Source: Candidatus Nitrososphaera evergladensis SR1 (GTDB lineage: Archaea; Thermoproteota; Nitrososphaeria; Nitrososphaerales; Nitrososphaeraceae). Taken from it: a DNA stretch of 64,000 nucleotides. This document shows, in pieces, positions 25,518 through 32,557 of the stretch (its first letter is position 1; each line of letters begins with the position of its first letter). The stretch covers positions 930,001 to 994,000 of the forward strand of contig NZ_CP007174.1 of assembly GCF_000730285.1 (NCBI RefSeq). The letters run 5' to 3'. Made by a program: the position numbers and the translations under genes. The notes beneath the pieces are model-generated. The model worked only from the letters and a program-made list of their open reading frames with translations. It was not told where the DNA came from and ran no database searches.

Positions 25518-25870
25518 ATGATGAAAACTCAAACAGACCCTTGGACGATGTTCTTGTACTCGCTAAAGTCGCCCGTGCCCAAGGTAAAGTATTCGCACAG
25601 GCTGGCCACGTTTTTGGCATTTGCAGGCCTGCCGTCGGATATTCCAGAGGAAGAGCAAGCGAGGCTGTTCGCTTCGAAAGTGGCTTCTGATATGAACTGG
25701 GTGTTCGACGTAATTCTGAAATTCGTAATGTATCACCTCGAGAGGATGAACAGGGGGAGGAATAGTAGCGGCCACGGTTTGGCCGGAATTTTTATCAGCG
25801 TCCTTTTTGCTGTGTGAGGAGACGAAATAAAAGTATCAAACAGATGCGGCATTTTCGCAATTCATGGGAA
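25518..25870 (+). pseudogene. Truncated tyrosine-recombinase (integrase), N-terminal part
   Basis: The first 85 or so codons from the ATG at 25518 read like the SAM-like core-binding domain of thaumarchaeal integrases (DPWTMFLYSLKSPVPKVKYS, LATFLAFAGLP, WVFDVILKFVMYHLERMNRG). The frame then loses similarity and stops at 25817; another frame continues briefly (FLLCEE) before stopping. The catalytic R-H-R-Y domain is absent, so the gene is dead. A GAGTTC...GAACTC hairpin precedes its start (25491-25514). Confidence 0.6.
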
Positions 25871-25883
25871 TAAGAGGCCAAGT

Positions 25884-26447
25884 CTAAGCGTATTCATTCT
25901 CTTTTTTTGAGTATAACCATTTGCGCAGCAGCCTGCTTAATGCAGGCATTGCAAGATAGGTCAATAATAGTACTAGTATTGCAGTGTAGACTACGTTTGA
26001 AATAAAGAGCGATGTTGACTCAAGGTAGTGATTAAGCAAATAGCGTGCTGAAGTACTTATAGCAAATGCGGCAGCAAAGACAATTACAGCCATTTTCCAT
26101 TTTGGCGGTGCGGCTACTGCGTGCAGGTCAGGTACTGTAAACCAGGTCTCAAGGCCAGTAGCTGTTTCGTAATGGCGGGTAGAGTAATTGTTAACTTCCT
26201 CTAGCATCTTTATGGCCTGTTCAGACCTTTCCCATTCATCTAGTGAGTCACTGTTGGCAAAATGGTGTATAATGTATCGCAGATTGGAGTTAGTTCCGCC
26301 TGGAACAATCACTGTTGTACCCAAATAGCCACGGGCCTGCCTTTCATATGTTAGATACCGCCTCAGCCAGTCATCGTATTGCTGTTCGTGACCGGGCTTT
26401 ATGTTCCTAGAGTAAATTCGCGTAACGCCCTTGGAAACATTGGCCAT
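25884..26447 (-). CDS. ABM-domain membrane protein
   Basis: 187 residues from the ATG at 26447. The N-terminal half is an antibiotic-biosynthesis-monooxygenase-like ferredoxin fold (VTRIYSRNIKPGHEQQYDDW, YIIHHFANSDSLDEWERSEQ), ending TGLETWFTVPD. The C-terminal half has two membrane helices (about 115-135 and 145-170) and a basic tail. This ABM plus two-helix layout is known in bacteria. Function unknown; possibly a membrane-bound detoxifying enzyme. Confidence 0.75.
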   Translation of the reverse strand: MANVSKGVTRIYSRNIKPGHEQQYDDWLRRYLTYERQARGYLGTTVIVPGGTNSNLRYIIHHFANSDSLDEWERSEQAIKMLEEVNNYSTRHYETATGLETWFTVPDLHAVAAPPKWKMAVIVFAAAFAISTSARYLLNHYLESTSLFISNVVYTAILVLLLTYLAMPALSRLLRKWLYSKKENEYA

Positions 26448-26522
26448 AAACATGCCTGCCTCTCTCAACTATTTATCAGATCAGTCGTCAACGGCTTTGT
26501 GTAAAAAGTCGGTAACTGTCGA

Positions 26523-26556
26523 TACTTTTTAAACAGCCAGCTTACTTTTTAAACAG
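26523..26556. repeat. Tandem direct repeat upstream of PLD gene
   Basis: TACTTTTTAAACAG occurs twice, at 26523-26536 and 26543-26556, with a 20-base period. Each copy contains a TATA-like TTTTTAAA. It lies 33 bases before the PLD gene, so it doubles as promoter and possible regulator site. A 15-base match (ACTTTTTAAACAGAT) recurs at 35374. Confidence 0.5.
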
Positions 26557-26588
26557 ATATTCTCCAGAATGAAATTGCCTGACGGAAC

Positions 26589-27464
26589 ATGGGTTCAAGA
26601 AAACAGTTCAGAATCCTTTATGATGGAATGTTAGATATTCCTACTAGCCTAAATGGAATATCTGTCCTTTCATATGATTTGGATCACTTGGGCAAGACTA
26701 ATCATAAAATCTCTGTATCTTTCACCGTCCTGCACATTAATCAGAGCAACACTGTTGACGATATACGGTTGTATGTGCTAAGTAGAGATCAGTTTGTCAC
26801 CTGGGCTCTAAACTGTCTAAGAAATAACAACGCTTATCTCTGCCCTGTACAATATTCCCATTATTCAGGACAGGTACCTTCAGGACAGGTTACTTTGCAA
26901 GTGCATTCAGGCGGATCACTTCATTTCCTATTGGATAACCGATATTCCACTTTCAGCTCAAAGAGAGTTGCGATTCGCATAGACGAAGAGTGGGAAGAAC
27001 AAACAGGACAACTAGACCTCGTGACAACAATTCCGCCGCATGACAGGTCGCTGGAGGATGAGGCAAAACGGATGATTTGTAATTGCAATCATACATTGAA
27101 GATTATCTCGCCATACGCGGACATGTCATTCGTTAAGGATATCCTTGAAAAAAGCAAGAGCGCCAACATTCAAATCATTACAAGAGCCAGAGATGAATTT
27201 ACAAGTGATAAAAGGCAGGCTTTTGGCTTCATCAAGGATAATCTAAAGGATAACCATAGAATCAACAACTTCGTTCATTCTAGAATAATAATAAGGGATA
27301 ATGAAGAGGCTCTTATTTCGTCAGCCGACCTAACCCAAGATGGTCTCATGAAGCAGTACAATACCGGCGCAATAATTTCAGATGCAAATGTTATGAGAAA
27401 GCTGCTGAAGTACTTCGATGAAGTTTGGCATCAATCTACAACAGTGCAAACTAAAGCAAAATGA
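26589..27464 (+). CDS. PLD-family protein with N-terminal beta-sandwich
   Basis: 291 residues. The N-terminal part (about 18-134) reads like a beta-sandwich (VDDIRLYVLSRDQFVTWALN, then GGSLHFLLDNRYSTFSSKRV), similar in style to GOLD/emp24-like domains. The C-terminal half (about 152-281) is one phospholipase-D-type unit: KIISPYADM, then H230-S-R232-x4-D237 and SSADLTQDGL. The classical HxKxxxxD has Arg in place of Lys. With one HKD-like motif it would act as a homodimer. PLD units in accessory islands are often defence nucleases. No signal peptide is present. Confidence 0.6.
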   Translation: MGSRKQFRILYDGMLDIPTSLNGISVLSYDLDHLGKTNHKISVSFTVLHINQSNTVDDIRLYVLSRDQFVTWALNCLRNNNAYLCPVQYSHYSGQVPSGQVTLQVHSGGSLHFLLDNRYSTFSSKRVAIRIDEEWEEQTGQLDLVTTIPPHDRSLEDEAKRMICNCNHTLKIISPYADMSFVKDILEKSKSANIQIITRARDEFTSDKRQAFGFIKDNLKDNHRINNFVHSRIIIRDNEEALISSADLTQDGLMKQYNTGAIISDANVMRKLLKYFDEVWHQSTTVQTKAK

Positions 27465-27784
27465 GTTCGAGACCCGCAGCGCTTAAATATTGATGTCTTA
27501 ACCCGCAGCGAGATTGCTTCGTCTCTTGCTATCCGAGATTCTAGTGGGACTTTTCAAACAATGGCGGATTTTGAGCACCCTTATATAGAAAAGTTTTATA
27601 GTCTATAGAATAACAACTACCGTATGACTATGCTGTTTTGGTTCAAACTGCGACGAAAGGACGGCACCAATTTCTGTTCAAAGGGCGTCGCAAATGGTTT
27701 GTCAATGCAATAAGAGTCAGATAACTAGCTCATGTGTAGATATACTTAACAGTAGTACGTATCCTGTAATAGGAGGTTTTGCCT
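27465..27784. other. Intergenic region before YwgA-like gene
   Basis: About 320 bases with no convincing gene. It holds a direct repeat ACCCGCAGCG at 27472-27481 and 27501-27510, a TATAG-T-CTATA palindrome at 27597-27607, and AGGAGGT at 27771-27777, the ribosome binding site of the next gene. A short frame (27625-27713) has some coding character but no support. Confidence 0.4.
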
Positions 27785-28639
27785 GTGAATACTGAAATCC
27801 CTGAAAGACTCTGGCTTCCTTTGCTCATACTCGATAAATCTGATGGTGTAATCCACGGCAAAACCAAATTCCAAAAGCTAACATTTCTTACTCAAGTCTT
27901 GGCACACATAGACGAATATGACTTCAGAAAATATCATTATGGGCCATTCTCAGACCTATTGGAGCTTGATTTATCTGCCTACTCAGGCTTAGTAACTATA
28001 GTCGAAAATGAATCAATGATGAATTATGGTCAACATTACTTTTCTTTCTATTTGACCAGCAATGGTAAGAAGGAGATCGAAAAAATGAAAAAAGAACTTC
28101 TGCCCCGTACATTAGAGAAAGTAGAAAATATTATTGAATCACGATTGGCAAGAACCAGATGCGAACTTCTCGATGAAGTCTACTCCAAGTTTGGCATTGA
28201 CCCTAAGGATTCACTAAAGTTGGCCGCCGAGGTAAAAAAAGAACTGGAGAACATCTTACCTCCCTTAATTGAATGCAGTAGGACGTATAATAATCGGCAA
28301 TCCGCGTTTGTTCTCTCTACGTTAGAAATAATCGGCAATATCTTGAAGGCACTCGAAAGCGTATCAGATACAGCCAAGAGAGGAGTGGCACTCTACCTTT
28401 CCAGAGAACTCATTCACAAGATTGCCGATACATCAAAGGATGTAAGGCCGCCTGCAAATTCGGAATTGCTACGTCCAAGATTCTTGGAGATTGCAGAGTT
28501 AGAGTCTTATCTTCTAGGATATTGTGATAAAAGAAAAATCTATAATAATCCTTTCGAACGTACTCTTGACGAGGCGTTCACGGAGGAAGAAGCGAAACGG
28601 CTAGCGCAGTCCCTTTCCAATTTAAATCTGACAGCATAG
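27785..28639 (+). CDS. YwgA/Panacea-like helical protein
   Basis: 284 residues. The strong AGGAGGT at 27771-27777 fits the GTG at 27785 (8-base spacing) and is too close to the upstream TTG, so I use GTG. The N-terminal 100 residues (LWLPLLILDKSDGVIHGKTK, FRKYHYGPFSDLLELDL, FYLTSNGKKEIEKM) match the YwgA/COG3432-like winged-helix family, related in style to the Panacea antitoxin domain. The remainder is a helical domain. The gene ends in a slippery heptamer and continues, in the -1 frame, into a PIN nuclease. Confidence 0.6.
   Translation: MNTEIPERLWLPLLILDKSDGVIHGKTKFQKLTFLTQVLAHIDEYDFRKYHYGPFSDLLELDLSAYSGLVTIVENESMMNYGQHYFSFYLTSNGKKEIEKMKKELLPRTLEKVENIIESRLARTRCELLDEVYSKFGIDPKDSLKLAAEVKKELENILPPLIECSRTYNNRQSAFVLSTLEIIGNILKALESVSDTAKRGVALYLSRELIHKIADTSKDVRPPANSELLRPRFLEIAELESYLLGYCDKRKIYNNPFERTLDEAFTEEEAKRLAQSLSNLNLTA
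28621..28627 (+). promoter_or_regulatory. Candidate -1 frameshift site T TTA AAT
   Basis: In the upstream frame the codons are AAT TTA AAT, giving a perfect X XXY YYZ heptamer. Slipping back by one base joins the YwgA-like frame to the PIN frame (TTT AAA TCT GAC AGC ...) ten bases before the zero-frame stop TAG at 28637. Confidence 0.4.
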
Positions 28640-29214
28640 TAGTTCCAGACACTAATGCCTGCCTCAGCTATTCAATAAACCATAAAATCCACGGCATACC
28701 TATTCAATTGCAGAATTACAAATCAATGAAGTATTATCTCGACTCAGAGATAAGTAAAGTTGCGATAATTAAGACAGTCGAATCCGAAACACATAAGAAA
28801 ATTTGGGATATTCTTGCCGAGAAGGGAGGAGATTTAAAATTAACTCCACTTCAAATCAGACTGCTAGTCCATAAATCCCTTGAGAATTTTAGTAGACTTC
28901 ACAAAAACTATGGCATACTTCCTGATGATGTTTCCTTGATGCCAAACGTCGAAAACATGTACGCAAACATTTGGTCGGGAGGAAATACCCTCCAAATTCA
29001 GGTGTGGGTATCAATAAAGAAAAAAAATAGTCCTGCAGATGGCCCGCCGCGCGGAAATGATTTACGGATTCTTTCTACTTCCGCCAAATTTGCCACATAT
29101 ATCAAGACGGAGTTATTGACTTTTGATCACGATTTTATTGCCTTTGAACAGGAGATCAGGAAGACATTTGGATTAGACATAATCAACGGCGGAACGATTC
29201 CGCATACATACTAA
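28621..29214 (+). CDS. PIN-domain nuclease, start unresolved
   Basis: The frame covers a full PIN domain: VVPDTN (first acidic residue), an IIKTVESETHKKI stretch with the second, then NDLRIL and TFDHDF supplying the last acidic residues, and a closing FGLDIING. The DTN motif lies at 28648-28656, before any ATG, GTG or TTG in this frame; the first is TTG at 28708, which would delete it. So translation must enter from upstream: by -1 frameshift at 28621-28627, by a rare start such as ATA at 28636, or the gene is broken. PIN domains are Mg-dependent RNases, often toxins. Confidence 0.6.
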   Translation, partial: FKSDSIVVPDTNACLSYSINHKIHGIPIQLQNYKSMKYYLDSEISKVAIIKTVESETHKKIWDILAEKGGDLKLTPLQIRLLVHKSLENFSRLHKNYGILPDDVSLMPNVENMYANIWSGGNTLQIQVWVSIKKKNSPADGPPRGNDLRILSTSAKFATYIKTELLTFDHDFIAFEQEIRKTFGLDIINGGTIPHTY

Positions 29215-29243
29215 TTCTAAAAGTTTTGATTATTCTCCAGGTT

Positions 29244-30281
29244 TCAGACTGAAAAATCTGCCCGTATTCCCAACTCGTGTATTTCCTGAATCACCACGCA
29301 AATATTATGACATAGAATCTTTAACAAAACTTCATTGAATTGCGCCGTTTCATCCTTACTTCTTACATATTCTCTGAACTTTGTCTTTATCATATGAAAT
29401 GCTGTTTCGACATTCGACCGCTTGTGATAATGCTTCATAAAATCATCTCTATGGAGGTTGAAATAGTGGTACATCCTATTCCAGGCAGGTGCTCCTATAG
29501 CCAAGCCTCGGCTATTCACCTTGAAGGGAATGAATGGTTTTCCACCGAGGTCTTCTACAAACTGGAGATTCGTTCTGCTGAGATATGCTTTGTCTGCAAC
29601 AGCTTCCTTCAGGTTAAATGACTGCGCTGTCTTTTCCAACAATGGTTGAAAGTACGGGTGGTCAGGACGGTCACCATCCGTAAGCTGGACTGCAGTTATT
29701 ACGTTTGTCTTTAGGCCACAACAAATGTGTGCCTTCACCCACTTTTTGTACTTCTTGTCTTTCCCATGCTTGAAGTCGAAATATCTAGCAAAACGAGAGG
29801 AAGTACCAAAGCCAGAACTATCCACTCCAAAGGTAGTTTCTACGGAAGCCAGTGGAAGGCTTGATAGCTTGATAAGTTCGTAAAGTATCGGTGTTAGCTC
29901 TTTCTTACGCATATAGTTTGAAACAGAAGAATAAGAACAGAAAGTGTCAACATGACCCTCTGCGACTGCTTTTTGCATCTGGCTCATGAAGCGACGCAAG
30001 GAGAAAGTTGAATACACTTTCAGCGCAGAAGCAAAAACCATATCCGAAAGAGGCAGCCTGGGCCTTCCGAAGTCATAGGCAGGTTGATCAACATTTCTAC
30101 ACAAATCTGACAGTAGCTTCAAGAAGGTATCTTGCTCACCACATTGTGCATCATCATAAGCCTTCCAGTTTTGAGCATACGTTTGGCGCTTGTCAGAAGG
30201 AAATTGCGTCATCCTAAGCTGTCTCCGGTCTTCCAAGTAGGTTGTGACCTTTCGCCGCTTGTGCTTGCTCCGCTTGGTCAT
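29244..30281 (-). CDS. DDE transposase, IS5/IS4-like
   Basis: 345 residues, seemingly intact. The catalytic triad is visible as FGVDSSGFG (D), EAVADKAYLS (D) and KRSNVETAFHMIK (E), in the spacing of IS5/IS4-type enzymes. The N-terminus is basic. The element's ends are uncertain: short matching CCAGGT-type ends at about 29237 and 30387 are only 6-8 bp and show no target duplication. It sits immediately after the PIN gene and before a toxin-antitoxin and restriction cluster. Confidence 0.8.
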   Translation of the reverse strand: MTKRSKHKRRKVTTYLEDRRQLRMTQFPSDKRQTYAQNWKAYDDAQCGEQDTFLKLLSDLCRNVDQPAYDFGRPRLPLSDMVFASALKVYSTFSLRRFMSQMQKAVAEGHVDTFCSYSSVSNYMRKKELTPILYELIKLSSLPLASVETTFGVDSSGFGTSSRFARYFDFKHGKDKKYKKWVKAHICCGLKTNVITAVQLTDGDRPDHPYFQPLLEKTAQSFNLKEAVADKAYLSRTNLQFVEDLGGKPFIPFKVNSRGLAIGAPAWNRMYHYFNLHRDDFMKHYHKRSNVETAFHMIKTKFREYVRSKDETAQFNEVLLKILCHNICVVIQEIHELGIRADFSV

Positions 30282-30314
30282 TTAGGCCATGATAAAGCAC
30301 TCCTCTTGGCTGCA

Positions 30315-30371
30315 TATTGGTATATACATTGGTCTATTATATATAATTGTTGGGCTATGTATATACCAATA
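30315..30371. repeat. 15-bp perfect inverted repeat
   Basis: TATTGGTATATACAT (30315-30329) and ATGTATATACCAATA (30357-30371) are perfect arms around a 27-base AT-rich centre. It lies between the transposase start and the AbrB-like gene, so it could be an operator, a promoter-linked hairpin or an insertion end. Confidence 0.7.
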
Positions 30372-30407
30372 AGATAAATAGACCTGGTAGGTATTGTAGT
30401 TTGAGCA

Positions 30408-30569
30408 TTGAAAAGCAAGGTACATTACGTTCGCAAGGGTTCGCCTAGCGTCAAAACTGTAATACCAGAAGGAGTCGCGGATGCTCTCAAGGTAAAACAT
30501 GAGGATGAGCTCGAATGGGAAATATTCTCTGAAGATGGAAAGATCAAAGCTAAAGTAAGCAAGAAATGA
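30408..30569 (+). CDS. AbrB/MazE-like antitoxin-type protein
   Basis: 53 residues from a TTG at 30408 (KSKVHYVRKGSPSVKTVIPE). The swapped-hairpin AbrB/SpoVT motif is clear: SPSVKTVIPEGVADALKVK, then EDELEWEIFSEDGKIKAKV. Such proteins are DNA-binding antitoxins or transition-state regulators. The adjacent 15-bp inverted repeat would be a natural binding site. A RelE/ParE-type toxin gene lies just beyond it in the opposite direction, so pairing is possible but not the usual co-directional order. Confidence 0.75.
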   Translation: MKSKVHYVRKGSPSVKTVIPEGVADALKVKHEDELEWEIFSEDGKIKAKVSKK

Positions 30570-30636
30570 CGACTGATTCATTATGGATTACTATATGAGA
30601 AATATATCAACAGAAATGATCGTCCAGTAAGATAAA

Positions 30637-30951
30637 CTAATCGTCTACGGCTTTTTTCGCACTCACTTGTATTTTTCCTACTTCCCTAATGTATCGCTTT
30701 ATCTCATCATATACGTCATCACGCGTATCCAATGCAACGATCATAATTTTCTCTTCATCATAAGAATAGACGGCTCTAAATTTTCCGAATTTATATTTGA
30801 AATATCCCGCGAGATCTCCAGTTAAAAGAATTCCAACCTGGGGGTTTTCCCTGATTTCTTCTATTGCCTTTGCTACCCTCTTTTGTGTATAAGAATCAAG
30901 TTTAGAAAATTCTTTTTCGACCTTTCGACGCCCAAAGAAGACTTCGCGCAT
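30637..30951 (-). CDS. RelE/ParE-type toxin
   Basis: 104 residues with the RelE/ParE fold: VEKEFSKLDSYTQKRVAKAI, then LAGYFKYKFGKFRAVYSYDE and IMIVALDTRDDVYDEI. The R-V-x-Y strand and the C-terminal Arg-rich helix are typical of mRNA-cleaving RelE enzymes, though ParE toxins look similar. It lies 6 bases downstream of the specificity-subunit gene and is probably on the same transcript. The usual same-strand antitoxin is missing. Confidence 0.8.
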   Translation of the reverse strand: MREVFFGRRKVEKEFSKLDSYTQKRVAKAIEEIRENPQVGILLTGDLAGYFKYKFGKFRAVYSYDEEKIMIVALDTRDDVYDEIKRYIREVGKIQVSAKKAVDD

Positions 30952-30957
30952 CCAGTA

Positions 30958-32556
30958 TCATAACCCATATTTTGACTTGATATCATCAAATGATACCACA
31001 TATCCTTCATCCACCTCGTTGATTCCTTCATAGATTTTGTTTACCGAATCCACTTTTGCTTTTAGTTCTATGGTCTCTTCGAGTGCTTTTCTCAAGTTGT
31101 CAACGCTACTAAACTTGATGGATCCTTCGAGTAAGTTTTCCAGCAGGCTTACCGTTTCGTGTTCCACTAGAGCAGCCAAATCTTTGAATGCATATGCCTC
31201 CCTCGTAAGCTGAGAAATCGCATTATGTACTGACTGGTCATGGATTACTGCTATCAGAACCTGGCCAATGTCTTTCTCGCCAATTTCATCTACTACACCC
31301 CCATAGGTCTTTGCAACAACCTGATTGTATCCATATGGTGTTGATAGGAATGTAGCGATGTAGGCTGCATCTACAGGATACTCTAATTCGGAGGGCTTGT
31401 CCTTATGCGGAATAATTCTGAGAATATGCTGTGAAGCAGCCCACCCATCCGTAATCGGGGTCGTCAGCCCAATTCTTCCGATTGTTCCCGAACATGTCAC
31501 CAGTGTCCAACCCGGCTTAATTATCCAATTATTAAGACTGGCAGTCATTTTTCTTGATAGGTACTTGAGATTGAATGGCCTGTTCATGGGCAAGTCGCTT
31601 CCCTGTAAGAATGGGATGCCGTATTCCTTTTCAACGTAGATTCGCTTGAAACGTGGAGCGACGATAACTTTACCCAAGTCTTTTGTCTTTACAAGTTTTG
31701 TCGAGGATTTTCTCAGCATCCGCAAAGTCTCTATTAGCACAGGGTTGTGAAATGAGGCATCTAATCTCGTGTCCAGCGAGGATGATTTGAGTGAAAACGA
31801 TTTTCTGTTCTTTAGTGGGTTATCAATTTCCCGGGTGAGACCTGCAGAATCGTAAAAGAGTGCTTCAGCCTCGTCTAGCTTCTTATTTGCTTGCTGGCGT
31901 AACGAATAAGCATATTTTATTTGATGATCGAATAATCCCATTATTTTCTTATCCAAGATGGGAACTGCCAAATCCTCAATCTGGTGAGGCTCAACATGAT
32001 TTATTGCCAGGCCATACTGATCCCGGGTTACAACAGACTGTGCAATCCATGTTGAGAGAAATGCATAGAGATAACCTGAAGGAATTTCTTCTTCGTTGGG
32101 TATAATTCGAATAAGATCGTGCGTGAGTACAAACTGGGAAAGATTTTTGTCAACGATGGTAAGCCGTCCGATAACTCCAGAGCATGTCATCAGAATCCAA
32201 CCTTCTTTTACGAGGAGATCGTCCAAATTCTCCGTCTTTGATTTTGAAAGATACCTTTCACTTTTCGGCCTGAACATCAAGGTCTCAGTTGCACTGAGAT
32301 AAGGGATCCCCTTTTCCTTGTCACCTGCATAAATTCTCTTGAAGCGGTAACCACTAAACATTTTTCTTTGAACCAGTGTTTTGAGGGGACGTGTTGAAAA
32401 GCGTTTGTCATTTAGTATCCGCAATGCCAGATCTTTTTCTTTAGCGTAGTAATCAGCATCAAGCCTCAAATCGCCAGAGAAAATCCAGCTAGACTTTAAG
32501 GAGAGACTTCGAAGTGTCGCCGCATTTTGATGCTCTTCTCTTGAAACTAGCGCCAT
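30958..32556 (-). CDS. hsdS: Type I/IIG restriction specificity subunit (HsdS)
   Basis: 532 residues from the ATG at 32556, directly after the upstream TAA, indicating coupling. Two target-recognition domains in tandem (about 30-200 and 260-440) each contain the LVKEGWILMTCSGVIGR-type segment, with conserved helical spacers between and after. It recognises a bipartite DNA site and guides the methylase and nuclease. Full-length with two domains, so functional by appearance. Confidence 0.88.
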   Translation of the reverse strand: MALVSREEHQNAATLRSLSLKSSWIFSGDLRLDADYYAKEKDLALRILNDKRFSTRPLKTLVQRKMFSGYRFKRIYAGDKEKGIPYLSATETLMFRPKSERYLSKSKTENLDDLLVKEGWILMTCSGVIGRLTIVDKNLSQFVLTHDLIRIIPNEEEIPSGYLYAFLSTWIAQSVVTRDQYGLAINHVEPHQIEDLAVPILDKKIMGLFDHQIKYAYSLRQQANKKLDEAEALFYDSAGLTREIDNPLKNRKSFSLKSSSLDTRLDASFHNPVLIETLRMLRKSSTKLVKTKDLGKVIVAPRFKRIYVEKEYGIPFLQGSDLPMNRPFNLKYLSRKMTASLNNWIIKPGWTLVTCSGTIGRIGLTTPITDGWAASQHILRIIPHKDKPSELEYPVDAAYIATFLSTPYGYNQVVAKTYGGVVDEIGEKDIGQVLIAVIHDQSVHNAISQLTREAYAFKDLAALVEHETVSLLENLLEGSIKFSSVDNLRKALEETIELKAKVDSVNKIYEGINEVDEGYVVSFDDIKSKYGL

Positions 32557-32557
32557 C

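Noticed and set aside
29237-30387. Exact insertion-sequence boundaries with CCAGGT ends
   Set aside because: Ends match over only 6-8 bp and no target-site duplication is visible.
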